Source: Streptomyces sp. TLI_146 (GTDB lineage: Bacteria; Actinomycetota; Actinomycetes; Streptomycetales; Streptomycetaceae). From it: a stretch of 64,000 nucleotides of DNA. The stretch lies in contig NZ_PJMX01000001.1 of assembly GCF_002846415.1 (NCBI RefSeq), positions 1,426,001 to 1,490,000 of the forward strand, given 5' to 3'. Under the pieces are notes generated by a model. The model was not told the DNA's origin. It saw only the letters and a program-made list of their open reading frames with translations, and ran no database searches. The translations under genes were made by a program, and so were the position numbers. Shown here one piece after another: positions 1-9,700 of this stretch; positions within the stretch are counted from its first letter, which is position 1; the number at the start of each line of letters is the position of its first letter.

Positions 1-1
1 G

Positions 2-754
2 CGCGAGGACGCGGCGCTGCGGCTGTTCTGCTTCCACCACGCGGGCGGCGGGGCGTCCTTCTACGCCCCGTGGCCCGCGCGGGTGGCGCCCGGCGTCGAC
101 GTCCTGCCGGTGCAGTTGCCCGGCCGCGAAGCACGGTTCCGCGAGCGGCGGTTCCAGGACGCGGGAGCGCTGGCCGAGGCCCTCGCCGATGAGCTCGCCC
201 CGTGGCTGGACCGCCCGTACGCGGTGTACGGGCACAGCATGGGCGCGCTGATCGGCTTCGCGGTGGCGGCGGCCCGGATGCGGGTGGGGGGCCGGGCGCC
301 GCTCGCGCTGTACGTCGGCGCGTACGCGGCCCCGCACCTCACCCCGCCGCTGCCGCCCGCCGACCTGTACGGCGACGCGGACCTGGCCCGCCTCCTGGTG
401 GACATCGGCGGGCTGCACCCGCAGTTCCTGGGCCGCGACGACTGGCTGCGCGCGCTGCTGCCCATCGTCCGGGACGACCTGCGGATCTGCGCCAGCCACC
501 GGGAGGCGGGGCTGCCCGACCCGGACGATGCCGAGCAGCGGCTGCCGCTCGACATCCGGGCGTTCGCGGGCGCGGACGACGCCCTCGTGGACCCCGCCGC
601 GGTCCGCGCCTGGGAGCGGTACGCGCGCGACTTCCGGCTGACCACCGTGCCCGGGGGCCACTTCTTCCCGCGCGAAGCCCCCGAGCCGTTCTTCGAGGAG
701 CTCAACCGCTCGCTGGCCGGGCTGCTCACCGAGGCGCGGCGGGCCCCCACGTGA
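2..754 (+). CDS. Type II thioesterase (5' partial)
   Basis: External editing thioesterase of PKS/NRPS assembly lines, which removes aberrant acyl groups from carrier proteins in the cytosol. The visible 250 residues open directly with the family N-terminus (LFCFHHAGGGASFYAPW) and continue with the conserved VLPVQLPGRE. The nucleophile elbow GHSMG (Ser at visible residue 79), an acidic FAGADD segment and the C-terminal GGHFFP (His at about 220) complete the Ser-Asp-His triad. The reading frame is open to the window edge, so the true start lies to the left. The next gene is convergent. This is probably the last gene of a polyketide or peptide cluster outside the window. Confidence 0.9.
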   Translation, partial: REDAALRLFCFHHAGGGASFYAPWPARVAPGVDVLPVQLPGREARFRERRFQDAGALAEALADELAPWLDRPYAVYGHSMGALIGFAVAAARMRVGGRAPLALYVGAYAAPHLTPPLPPADLYGDADLARLLVDIGGLHPQFLGRDDWLRALLPIVRDDLRICASHREAGLPDPDDAEQRLPLDIRAFAGADDALVDPAAVRAWERYARDFRLTTVPGGHFFPREAPEPFFEELNRSLAGLLTEARRAPT

Positions 755-763
755 CGGAGCCCC

Positions 764-1615
764 TCAGCGCGGCCGGACCACGCGCGGCACCCCGGCCATG
801 CGCCGCCGGGCCTCCTCCGCGTTCTTCTCGTACAGCGTGCGCTGCTCGTCCACGCCCGGCATGACCCACAGCGGGCGCGAGGAGCCGTCGGCGAAGGCGA
901 GCCCCTCGGTGTCGGGCCGCAGCCCGGTGACGGTGAGCGCGAACGGCTCCTGGTAGTCGACGGCGCCGTCGGACGTGAGGCGGAAGGGGCGGTCGTGGCC
1001 CGGGTAGATGACATCGGCCGCCCCCACCACCCGGTCGATGCTGCGGGCCGCGAGCTCGGCGTCCCAGAAGACCAGCGGGTTGCGGCGCGTCGTGGCCACA
1101 TACGCGAAGTGCAGGGCGTCTCCGGTGATCGCGGCCACCCCGGCGTCGGTGTCGACCAGGACGCCGATGCTGCCGGGCGAGTGGCCTGGCAGGGCGATGA
1201 CGCGGACGCCGGGCAGGATCTCCTCGCCGTCCGCCACCTCCCGGACCGGCAGCTGTTCGAGCAGCAGGCCGGTCCAGGCGGGGGTCGCCCAGTCGTTGGA
1301 GTGCGGCGCGTGGGCGTAGCGCCGCTCGTCGCCGTGGAGGAGCAGCTCGGCGCGCGGGAACAGGTCGATGTTCTGTACGTGGTCCCAGTGGGCGTGGGTG
1401 AGCACCACTATGTCGATGTCCGCCGCCGTCAGGCCGTGCGCCGCGAGCGCCGCCCACAGATGGGGGCGGCGTCCGACGTGGGCGGCGTCGACGAGGACGG
1501 TGCGCGGGCGGCCGGTGGCGTCGGCGCCCCGGACGAGGAAGACCCCGCAGAAGGCGGGGTAGCCCTGGTCGGTGTCGATGGCGAAGCCGGGCAGGAGAAT
1601 GTCGATCGTCGGCAT
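764..1615 (-). CDS. Metallo-beta-lactamase-fold hydrolase (lactonase-like)
   Basis: A 283-residue protein of the MBL superfamily with the zinc-binding HAHWDH (residues 74-79), a downstream PGHSPGS and a GDALH segment that supply further metal ligands. The overall pattern resembles N-acyl homoserine lactonase or glyoxalase II-like hydrolases. The ATG start is preceded by AAGGGAG at normal spacing. It is the last gene of the minus-strand operon, about 50 nt after the acyl-CoA synthetase, so a role in opening a lactone or hydrolysing a thioester in that pathway is inferred. The substrate cannot be read from sequence. Confidence 0.85.
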   Translation of the reverse strand: MPTIDILLPGFAIDTDQGYPAFCGVFLVRGADATGRPRTVLVDAAHVGRRPHLWAALAAHGLTAADIDIVVLTHAHWDHVQNIDLFPRAELLLHGDERRYAHAPHSNDWATPAWTGLLLEQLPVREVADGEEILPGVRVIALPGHSPGSIGVLVDTDAGVAAITGDALHFAYVATTRRNPLVFWDAELAARSIDRVVGAADVIYPGHDRPFRLTSDGAVDYQEPFALTVTGLRPDTEGLAFADGSSRPLWVMPGVDEQRTLYEKNAEEARRRMAGVPRVVRPR

Positions 1616-1665
1616 GGAACTCCCTTGTGTGTGGCCGCCGTTGGCGCTCGGCGGCCGGTCCGGTG

Positions 1666-3603
1666 TCAGCCGTCGGCCGCCTCGTGGACGGCGGCGCGCA
1701 GCGCTTCGAGGCTGTGCGGGTTGGCGAGCGTGGAGAGGTCGCCGGGTACGTCCTGGGTGACGCAGTCGCGGATGAGGCGGCGCATCACCTTGCCGGTGCG
1801 GGTCCTGGGCAGTTCGGGCAGGGCGATCACGCGGCTGGGCCGGAAGGCGGGCCCGAGCGCGTCGGCCACACGCGCGCGGATCCGGTCGGCGTCCGGCGCC
1901 GAGAGCGTCCCGTGCGCGGGCACCACGAAGCACCACAGCGCCTCGCCCTTGACCGGGTGCGGCACCCCGACCGCCGCCGCCTCGGCCACGGCGGGGTCCC
2001 CGAGCGCGGCCTCCTCCACCTCGGCGGGGCCAAGCCGTTTGCCCGCCACCTTCATCACGTCGTCGAGGCGCCCGTGCACGAACCACTCCCCGTCGGACCG
2101 GGACGCGAGGTCGCCGTGGGACCAGCGGCCGGGCCGGCGGCTGAAATAGGTGTGGGCGAACCGCTCCGGCGCGCGCCACAGGCCCCGGGTCATGCCCGGC
2201 CAGGACTGGCGCACCACCAGCTCGCCCATCTCGCCCTCGCCGACCTCGGCGCCGTCCGCGTCCTCGATGACCGCGTCGATGCCGAGGCAGGGTCCGGTGA
2301 AGCCGCACGGCGTCTGGGGGACGGTGGGCGCGGACGCCAGGAGGGAGCCGCCCACCTCCGTACCGCCGCTGATGTTGATGACGGGGCAGCGGCCGCCGCC
2401 GACCTCGTGGAAGTACCAGCGCCAGGCGTCCTCGGTCCAGGGCTCGCCGGTGGAGCCGAGGATCCGCAGCCGGGACGCGGCGGCCCCGGGTCCCGCGGTG
2501 GTCATCATCGCCCGCGCGAGGCTGGGCGAGCTGCCGAAGACGCTGACCCGGTGCTCGTCCAGGAGCCGCCACAGCCGGTCCGGGCCGGGGTGGTCGACGG
2601 CGCCCTCGTACGCGAGGACGCCCGCGCCCGCGAGGGTGCAGCCGACGGCGACCAGCGCGAACATGATCCACCCGGGGTCGGTGACCCAGAACGCCACGTC
2701 GTCGGGGCGCACGTCGAGGTTGTAGCGCACCTCGGAGCCGACCTGGACGGGGAATCCGCCGTGGGTGTGGACGGCGCCCTTGGGGCGGCCGGTGGTGCCG
2801 GAGGTGTACAGGAGCAGGAAGGGCGCGCTGGCGGGCAGGTGCACGGTCTCGGCGGGCCCGGCCTCGGTGAGCGCCCGCCACGTGGTGGTGGCCGTGCCGT
2901 CTGGCGGCGCGGTGTCGGGCGGCTCGTCCGCGACGACCACCAGGTGGCGGACGTCGGGGACCTTCTCCGCCGCGGCGCGGGCGACGGGCAGCATCTCGTA
3001 CCGCTTGCCGCGCCGGGTCGTCGCCTCGGCGGTCACCAGCACCCGCGCCCCGGCGTCGGCGAGCCGGACGGCGAGCGCCTCGGTGCCGAAGCCGGAGAAC
3101 ATCGGGACCAGCACCGCGCCGATGCGGGCGCAGGCGAAGAGCAGCACGAAGGCCTCGGGACCGGGTGGCAGATAGCCCGCCACCCGGTCCCCCTCCCCCA
3201 CTCCCAGGCCGCGGAGTCCCGTGGCGACCCGGGCGCTGAGCCGCGCCGTCTCGCGGTAGCCGAGCCGTCCCCGCGTGCCGTCCTCGCGCTCCCAGCGCAG
3301 GGCGGTCGCGTCGGGGCGGCCGCGGCGCACATGGCGTTCCAGACAGGACTCGACCAGATTGGTCCGCCCGCCGGGGAACCAGCGCGTGGCGGCGATCCCG
3401 CCCCGCCCGTCGCGGGCGCACAGCGGCTGCTCGTGCCAGACGATGCCCATGTCGCGGGCGGCGCTGGACCAGTACCACTCGGGGTCCGCGACGGAGCGGC
3501 GCTGCAACGCGCGGTATCCGTCCAGGCCGTGGGCCCGGCAGAACCGGGCGACGTTGCTGTGCTCGGTCAGCTCCCGGCCGGGGTACCAGGCGTACTCGCC
3601 CAT
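1666..3603 (-). CDS. Acyl-CoA synthetase (acetyl/acetoacetyl-CoA synthetase-like)
   Basis: AMP-forming ligase of 645 residues that activates a carboxylate to its CoA thioester. It has an acetyl-CoA synthetase-type N-terminal cap, the phosphate-binding loop TSGTTGRPKG (267-276), INISGGTEVGG, the WSHGDLA hinge region and the C-terminal catalytic-lysine motif RTRTGKVMRR. Its ATG shares one base with the thiolase stop (TGATG), which indicates translational coupling. The short-chain keto-acid preference is inferred from similarity to acetoacetyl-CoA synthetases. Third gene of the operon. Confidence 0.88.
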   Translation of the reverse strand: MGEYAWYPGRELTEHSNVARFCRAHGLDGYRALQRRSVADPEWYWSSAARDMGIVWHEQPLCARDGRGGIAATRWFPGGRTNLVESCLERHVRRGRPDATALRWEREDGTRGRLGYRETARLSARVATGLRGLGVGEGDRVAGYLPPGPEAFVLLFACARIGAVLVPMFSGFGTEALAVRLADAGARVLVTAEATTRRGKRYEMLPVARAAAEKVPDVRHLVVVADEPPDTAPPDGTATTTWRALTEAGPAETVHLPASAPFLLLYTSGTTGRPKGAVHTHGGFPVQVGSEVRYNLDVRPDDVAFWVTDPGWIMFALVAVGCTLAGAGVLAYEGAVDHPGPDRLWRLLDEHRVSVFGSSPSLARAMMTTAGPGAAASRLRILGSTGEPWTEDAWRWYFHEVGGGRCPVINISGGTEVGGSLLASAPTVPQTPCGFTGPCLGIDAVIEDADGAEVGEGEMGELVVRQSWPGMTRGLWRAPERFAHTYFSRRPGRWSHGDLASRSDGEWFVHGRLDDVMKVAGKRLGPAEVEEAALGDPAVAEAAAVGVPHPVKGEALWCFVVPAHGTLSAPDADRIRARVADALGPAFRPSRVIALPELPRTRTGKVMRRLIRDCVTQDVPGDLSTLANPHSLEALRAAVHEAADG

Positions 3604-4775
3604 CAGCGGGCCTCCGGGTTCTCGATGAGCGCGGCGATGCCCTGGCCGCCGCCGATGCACAGGGCGACGACGGCGAACCGACCGCCGGTGCGCCGCAGTT
3701 CGTGGGCGGCCTTGAGCAGCAGGATCGTGCCCGTCGCGCCGATCGGGTGGCCGAGCGCGATCGCCCCGCCGTTCGGGTTGACCCGGTCGGGGTCCAGTTT
3801 GAGGTCGTCGAGTACGGCGAGGACCTGCGCGGCGAACGCCTCGTTGAGCTCGACCACCGCGATGTCGTCGAGATCGAGCCCGGTGCGCCGCAGCAGCTTC
3901 CTGATGGCGCCGGCGGGCGCGAAGCCCATGATCTCCGGTTCCAGGGCGGTGACCACCACATCGCGCAGCAGACACAGCGGGACGGTCCCCGGGCGCAGGT
4001 CCGCGACGCGCGTCAGCACCACGGCGGCGGCCCCGTCGTTGAGCCCGGCCGAGTTCCCCGCGGTGACCGTGCCGTCCGGAGCGAACGCGGGGTCGAGCCG
4101 GGCGAGCCGTTCCACGGTGGTGCCGGGGCGCGGGTGTTCGTCCCGCTCGACCGTGCCGTCCGGGGTGAGCACGGCAACGGTCTGCTCGGCGAACCGCCCC
4201 CGCGCCAGGGCCTCGGCGGCCCGCTGCTGGCTCCGGGCGGCCCAACTGTCCTGGCGCTGCCTGGAGATGGCGAACCGCGCGGCCACGGCCTCGCCCGTCA
4301 GCCCCATCGGCCCGTGCGCGAAGGGGTCGGTGACCAGCGAGAACGTACCGTCGATCCGGGGCGGTCCGGGGAGCTCGTCGGCGGCGCGCTCGCTGTAGTC
4401 GAGCAGCGGCTGACGGGTCATCGACTCGTTGCCGCCGGCCACCATGACCTGCGCCTCGCCGAGGGCGAGCGTCTGCGCCGCCGACCAGACGGCCTGGAGG
4501 CCGGAGCCGCACAGCCGGTTGACGTTGTACGCGCGCACGTCGACCGGCAGCCCGGCGGCCAGCGCCGCGCGTCGCGCGTTGAACGCGTCGGGACCCACCT
4601 GGCCGACGCAGCCCAGGACGACCTCGTCGACGGCGTGCAGGTCGACGTCCGCCCGCAGCAGCGCCTCCTGGATCACCAGGGCGCCGAGCCGGTGCGCCGG
4701 GACCGACCGCAGTGCTCCCTTGAACCGTCCGACGGGCGTGCGCGCCCCGTGGACGACGGCGATGTCGGTCAGCAT
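3603..4775 (-). CDS. Thiolase (acetyl-CoA acyltransferase)
   Basis: A 390-residue thiolase that cleaves or forms beta-ketoacyl-CoA. All three catalytic blocks are visible: NRLCGSG with the acylated Cys at residue 89, GHPIGATG with the active-site His, and CIGGGQG with the second Cys near the C-terminus. Both ends overlap neighbouring genes by one base in TGATG junctions (hydrolase upstream, CoA ligase downstream), so the three genes are translated as a coupled block. With the ligase it makes a CoA-dependent degradative module. Confidence 0.92.
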   Translation of the reverse strand: MLTDIAVVHGARTPVGRFKGALRSVPAHRLGALVIQEALLRADVDLHAVDEVVLGCVGQVGPDAFNARRAALAAGLPVDVRAYNVNRLCGSGLQAVWSAAQTLALGEAQVMVAGGNESMTRQPLLDYSERAADELPGPPRIDGTFSLVTDPFAHGPMGLTGEAVAARFAISRQRQDSWAARSQQRAAEALARGRFAEQTVAVLTPDGTVERDEHPRPGTTVERLARLDPAFAPDGTVTAGNSAGLNDGAAAVVLTRVADLRPGTVPLCLLRDVVVTALEPEIMGFAPAGAIRKLLRRTGLDLDDIAVVELNEAFAAQVLAVLDDLKLDPDRVNPNGGAIALGHPIGATGTILLLKAAHELRRTGGRFAVVALCIGGGQGIAALIENPEAR

Positions 4776-5971
4776 CAGATCCCCCGCTCGTCGAGCCAGT
4801 CGAACACCCGCTGGTGGAAGTGGAGGGCCGCACCCTCCTGGCAGTGCTCGCCGGAGCCGTCGGCGGTGGCGAACCTGATGAGGTCCTTCTCGGCGCGCAG
4901 CGCGGCGTGCACCCGCTGCGCCTCGCCGCGCGCGACCACGTCGTTCTCGGCGTCCAGGACCAGGGTCGGGCAGGTGATGTGCTCGGCCACGCCGTCGAGG
5001 TTGTACGGCATACAGGCGCGCAGGGCCTCGGCCGGGGTCTTGGCCCCGAACGCCCACATGCCGTGGCGCAGGAACCAGCGCAGCTGGGTGCTGTGGGACA
5101 TGGCCACCGCCAGGGCGGGCCCGGCCACCTCGTCGCGGCTCTCGGCGACCCATTCGGCCAGATGTGCCGGGATGACCGTCAGGGGCAGCCGGTAGAAGTC
5201 GTAGATGCCGTTGTGCAGCACGCACGCCGCGAAGCGCCGGTCGAAGGCGGCGGCCCGGGCGCCGAGCAGCCCGCCGAAGCTGGTGCCGAAGAGGACGAGC
5301 CGGTCGGCGTCGACCCCGGGCAGGGTGAGCGCGTGGTCCACCACGGGGCCGACCACCGCCTCCCAGTCCGGCCGGAAGACCAGGCCCTGCTCGCGGCGCA
5401 CCGACTGCTGTCCCGGCCCCTCGAAGGCGAGCACGTGGTAGCCGCGCCGCAGGGCCCCCGCGCCGACCATGAAGTACAGCTCCTCAAGCGTGGAGTCGTA
5501 CCCGCCGTGGTGGATCAGCGTCGGCCGGGGCTCGTCGGTGGGTCCGGCGAGGAAGAAGTAGCCGGGCAGGGTCGTGTCCTCGTACGGGATGCGCTGCGGG
5601 ACGACCGGGGTGTCGAAGAGCGCGGCGGCGCGGGCGAACGTCTCGCGCGAGTGCAGGGCGAGCCGGTCCGACTCCCGGTCGTGGTCGCGGTCGTCGAGGC
5701 GGAAGAAGTCGGCGGCGCGGTAGTAGTTGGAGGCCCTCAGCAGCGCCTCGCGCGCGCTCACCCGGTGCCCGGCAGCCAGTGCGTCGTCGCCGGCTCGGTG
5801 CAGTCGGGCGGCGGTGGCCGCCCAGGCGCGGCACCAGGCGGCCTCGTTGCCGTCGGGAACGTCCTCGCAGGTGACGAGCACTTCCCCGAGATCCGCGCCG
5901 CCGCAGGCGGCGTGCCCCGCCGTGCGCAGCGCCTGGAAGGAGAACGCCTTGTCGTCGAAGAGGAACTTCAC
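4775..5971 (-). CDS. Alpha/beta hydrolase (FrsA / dihydroxypseudooxynicotine hydrolase-like)
   Basis: A 398-residue hydrolase with an extra helical N-terminal cap of about 130 residues before the alpha/beta fold. It has an oxyanion HHGGYDS region, the nucleophile GTSFGG (Ser231), an acid in VLDAENDVV and His in SGEHCQ. The architecture matches C-C or ester hydrolases such as 2,6-dihydroxypseudooxynicotine hydrolase. It starts with GTG and is the first gene of the operon. The promoter region carries two inverted repeats next to a divergent TetR gene, so TetR-type repression is likely. The substrate is unknown. Confidence 0.85.
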   Translation of the reverse strand: MKFLFDDKAFSFQALRTAGHAACGGADLGEVLVTCEDVPDGNEAAWCRAWAATAARLHRAGDDALAAGHRVSAREALLRASNYYRAADFFRLDDRDHDRESDRLALHSRETFARAAALFDTPVVPQRIPYEDTTLPGYFFLAGPTDEPRPTLIHHGGYDSTLEELYFMVGAGALRRGYHVLAFEGPGQQSVRREQGLVFRPDWEAVVGPVVDHALTLPGVDADRLVLFGTSFGGLLGARAAAFDRRFAACVLHNGIYDFYRLPLTVIPAHLAEWVAESRDEVAGPALAVAMSHSTQLRWFLRHGMWAFGAKTPAEALRACMPYNLDGVAEHITCPTLVLDAENDVVARGEAQRVHAALRAEKDLIRFATADGSGEHCQEGAALHFHQRVFDWLDERGI

Positions 5972-5997
5972 CGCGGGCCTCCCGCCGAGCCAGCGAA

Positions 5998-6015
5998 CGG
6001 AACGGCACCGTTCCG
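5998..6015. promoter_or_regulatory. TetR-type operator, copy 1
   Basis: Perfect palindrome CGGAACGG-CA-CCGTTCCG in the 116-nt divergent spacer, 26 nt upstream of the hydrolase start. Binding by the adjacent TetR protein is inferred. Confidence 0.6.
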
Positions 6016-6047
6016 GCTCGTAGGGCGCGAACGTACACCCTCCGCAT

Positions 6048-6074
6048 CACGGAACGCAACCGTTCCGTTCCGTG
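6048..6074. promoter_or_regulatory. TetR-type operator, copy 2
   Basis: Inverted repeat CACGGAACG ... CGTTCCGTG with a 9-nt spacer. An inner GGAACG-CAAC-CGTTCC lies 13 nt upstream of the tetR start. The same GGAACG core as copy 1 suggests one regulator controls both directions. Confidence 0.6.
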
Positions 6075-6087
6075 TTAATCTCCGATC

Positions 6088-6705
6088 ATGGCCAGCCTCC
6101 GTGACAGCGAACTGCGGCGCCCGCCCACCGGTGCCGGCGTACTGCGCGAGTCCGTGACCGAGACGATCCGCCGGGCGATGTTCGAGGAGCTGGCGGAGTC
6201 GGGGTACGCGCGGATGTCGATGGAGGCCGTGACCCGCCGGGCGGGCGTCGGCAAGGCGGCGCTCTACCGCCGCTGGCCGTCCAAGGAGGCCATGGTCGTC
6301 GAGCTGGTCTCCGAGGCGGCCGCCGCGCACATCCCCACGACGACGGACTCGGGGTCGCTGCACGGCGACGTCGAGCGGTTCCTCCATGAGACCCTGCGGG
6401 CGCTGCGGCACCCCCTCGTGGGCCGGATCATCCCCGACCTGCTGGCCGAGTCGGCCCGCAGCGCCTCGCTCCACGACGCGCTCCACCACGCCGTCCTGGG
6501 CCCGCGCCGCGCGGCCGTCGCGACCCTTCTAGACCGTGCGACGGTACGGGGCGAACTGCCGCCCGACATCGACACCGGCCTGGCCACCGACCTGTTCGGC
6601 GCGCCGCTGTACTTCCGCATGCTGGCGGCGGGCGGCCCGACGGACGGCGCCTATGTCGCACGGCTGACCCACGCCGTGGTCGCGGCGGTCGCCGCGAGCC
6701 GCTGA
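6088..6705 (+). CDS. TetR family transcriptional regulator
   Basis: A 205-residue one-component repressor. The N-terminal helix-turn-helix lies at about residues 41-67 (SMEAVTRRAGVGKAALYRRW), followed by a ligand-binding domain of the TetR_C type (LARDPLV-like PLVGRIIPDLLAE region). It is divergent from the hydrolase-thiolase-ligase-lactonase operon, and the two GGAACG palindromes between them make it the probable autoregulated repressor of that operon. It ends 10 nt from the convergent amidohydrolase gene. Confidence 0.9.
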   Translation: MASLRDSELRRPPTGAGVLRESVTETIRRAMFEELAESGYARMSMEAVTRRAGVGKAALYRRWPSKEAMVVELVSEAAAAHIPTTTDSGSLHGDVERFLHETLRALRHPLVGRIIPDLLAESARSASLHDALHHAVLGPRRAAVATLLDRATVRGELPPDIDTGLATDLFGAPLYFRMLAAGGPTDGAYVARLTHAVVAAVAASR

Positions 6706-6715
6706 CCGCCCCCGC

Positions 6716-9700
6716 TCACCCGGGCAGCAGCGCGGCCTCCATGTCGCAGCACCCGCCGCGCCGCATCAGCCGCCCCACCGGGAGCCACTCGTGGTCGGCG
6801 GCCGCGTGCCGCGCCGGCTGCTCGAACGCGGCCACCAACTCCTCGGTCTCGTACGGCACTCCGCCCCGCAGCACCGCGACTGTCCGCACCATCGCCGCGA
6901 AGTCCTCGAACGGGTCGCCGTCCACCACGGTCAGGTCGGCGAGCTTTCCCGCCTCCACGGTGCCCAGGTGCCGCTCGACCCCGAAGAGGCGGGCCGGGAG
7001 CACGGTCGCGGTGCGCAGGGCCGCCGCCGGGGAGAGCCCGCCCTGGTGCAGCGCGCGCAGGCCCAGGTGCAGGGAGAGGCCGACGGGCACGATCGGCGCG
7101 TCCGTGCCGAGGGCGACCAGGCCGCCGGCCGCGAGCACCCGCCGGTAGACGTCGGTCTCCCGGCGCAGTGTGGCCAGCTGGGCCGCCGTCGGCGCCGCCC
7201 CCGCCGACTGCCGCACAAGCGCGGAGTCCCACGGCGGCATCACCACGGTGACCCGGGGGTCCGCCGCGAGCCCGGGATCGGCGCCGATCAGCGGTACCGA
7301 GGTGAACGGCGTGGCGATGAGCGCGAAGTTGACGCCGCGCGCGGAGTAGACCTCCACCACGTCCTCGTAGGCGCGCCCCGAGGCGGTGGTGGCGTGCCCG
7401 AACTCGGCGCGCTGGGTGGCCTGCAGATGGGTCGTCAGATCCTGGCCCAGCTGCACGCCGGGCGAGAGCAGATGGCTTCCGGCGCGCACCCCGAGGCGCT
7501 CGTGCGCGAACCGGGCCGCCTCCTCCATCACCCAACCGGGCGCCCTCACATAGGTCTTGACGAAGTCCCAGTCGAGCGCGGCACCCCGCTCCAGCGACCG
7601 CCGCAGCCCCTCCCGGGTGCGATGGGCGCGCCCCATGCTGTACGCCACCCGGGACCCGTCGAGCAGCTCCCCCGTGGTCAGCAGCCGGGGCCCGGCGAGC
7701 TGCCCGGCGGCCACCGCCTCACGGATCCGGGCCTGTTCGTACGCGAATCCGCCGAGCGAGACGGCCGTGGTGATCCCGTAGGTGAGCTGGCCGACGGTCT
7801 GGCGGCCGCCGTAGGTGCTCTGCCACGGGTGGGTGTGCGTGTCCCACAGGCCCGGCACGACCGTACGCTCCGAGGCGTCGATCCGCCGCAGCGCGCCGCG
7901 CCCGCGGTGCGGCTCGACGGCCGCGACGCGCCCGTCCCGTACGACGATGTCGACGTCCTCGCGGACCTGCTCGCCGGTGCCGTCCCACAGCCTTCCGGCG
8001 TGCACCACCGTGTCGGCGGGCGCGGGCCTGCGGGCTTCCAGCGGGACGCGGACGGTCCGCGCGGGGCCGCCCTCGACGCCGATGAGCCGCAGCCGCGAAC
8101 CGGACAGGTACAGCAGGGTGTTCGACTCCCCCGACCAGGACGGATGGTCGGCGGGCTCGTCGGTCAGGGTGCGCGGCGGGCCCTGCGGGGTGCCGTCGGG
8201 GGCGACGGGCAGCACACAGAGCGCGGACTCGACGATCACCGCCATCCAGCGCCCGTCGGGCGACCAGACGGGCCCCGAGTCGTACCGGTCGGAGATCGAG
8301 ACGTGCGGCGCCACCGCGTGGAGGCGGGCGGTGCCGGTCTCCGTGTCGACGACCCGGATGAGGTTGTAGCCCTCCCTGAAGCGCGCGTTGAGGCGGTTGC
8401 GGTCGCAGAGCGCGATGCGGCGGCCGTCCGGCGACCAGCTGGGGCGGCCGGGCAGCCCGCCGCCGCCGAGGGGCGCCGCCAGGACGCGTTCGGTGCCGGA
8501 GGCCAGGTCGCGTACGAGGAGGCGGCCGGTCATGTCGAGGCAGGCGAGCCGTTTGCCGTCGGGCGAGAGCGCCGGATGCACCCGGCCGCCGGTCGCGAGC
8601 GCGCTCTCCTCGCCGGTGGCCAGATCTCGACGGTAGATGCCGAGCAGCCCGTCGCGGTCGTCGGCGTACAGCAGCGCCCGCCCGTCGCGGGTCCAGACGG
8701 GCCCGAGCAGATAGCGCGTCGGCGCCGACTCGCGCAGCCGCCGGGGCGGCCGGGCGCCCGAAGTGTCCGCCAGCCACAATGTGTTGAGTGCGGCGAACGC
8801 GATGTGCCGCCCGTCGGGCGAGAGCGCGGGCAGATGGACGCCCCGCACCGGCCGCACCCGCCCCTCGCCGAGGTCGTACTCCTTGACCCGGTAACGCGGC
8901 CGCTCCACCGGCAGCACGCCCTCGAACGGGATCGTCTCCGCCTCGCCGGGCCTGTCGGGCCGTACGAGCGTGAAGCGCCCGTCGACGGTCAGCAGCAGCT
9001 CCCCGGCCGCCGTCCAGCGCGGGGGCACCGGCGCGATGTCCCCGCCGACGGCGACCGGCTTGCCGTCGACGACGAGCACGCAGGAGCCGTTCGGTGCGGC
9101 GGTGGTGCGCAGATGGGCGAGCCGACGGCCGTCGGGGGCGAGTGCGGGGCACATGACCTGCGCGGCTTCGGTCTCGGTGTACACGACGCCGACGGGCCCG
9201 GCCCCGTCGGCCGCGACGGCGGCGACGGTCCGCGCCTCCACGCCGAGCCCCGTGGCCGTGGTGACGACCTTCGCGCGGACGAACAGGATCCGGGCCCCGT
9301 CCGGCGACCAGGTGGGGTCGAAGTCCTCCCAGGCCCCGTCCTGGAGCGGCCCGTCCTGGCCGGGCAGCCCGGTGAGCCGGGTGAGCCGCCTGGTCCGCAG
9401 GTCCAGTACGTGGACGCGGTACGCGCTGCCCGCCACCGGGTCGCCCGCGCGCTCGGAGGCGAACGCGATCCGGGTCCCGTCGGGCGACCAGGCCGGTCCC
9501 CGGTCGTCCCAGGGCCCGTCGGTGCGCCGCCGCACGTCCGAGCCGTCCGGCCGCATGGTCCACACGTGGTAGCCGCCGCCCTCGTAGGCGCAGAAGGCGA
9601 CGAGCGACCCGTCCGGGGCGTGCACGGGCCGACCGGGTTCGAGGCCCGCCGGGGTGAGCGGCACGGCCTTGCCGCCGTGCCGGGGCAGCGACCACAGCAC

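Noticed and set aside
1666..4833. A single open frame of about 1055 codons on the minus strand running through ligase and thiolase regions
   Set aside because: Only the part from 3603 down has ligase family character. Upstream it is the shadow of the thiolase in another frame, which has all three thiolase motifs and its own start.
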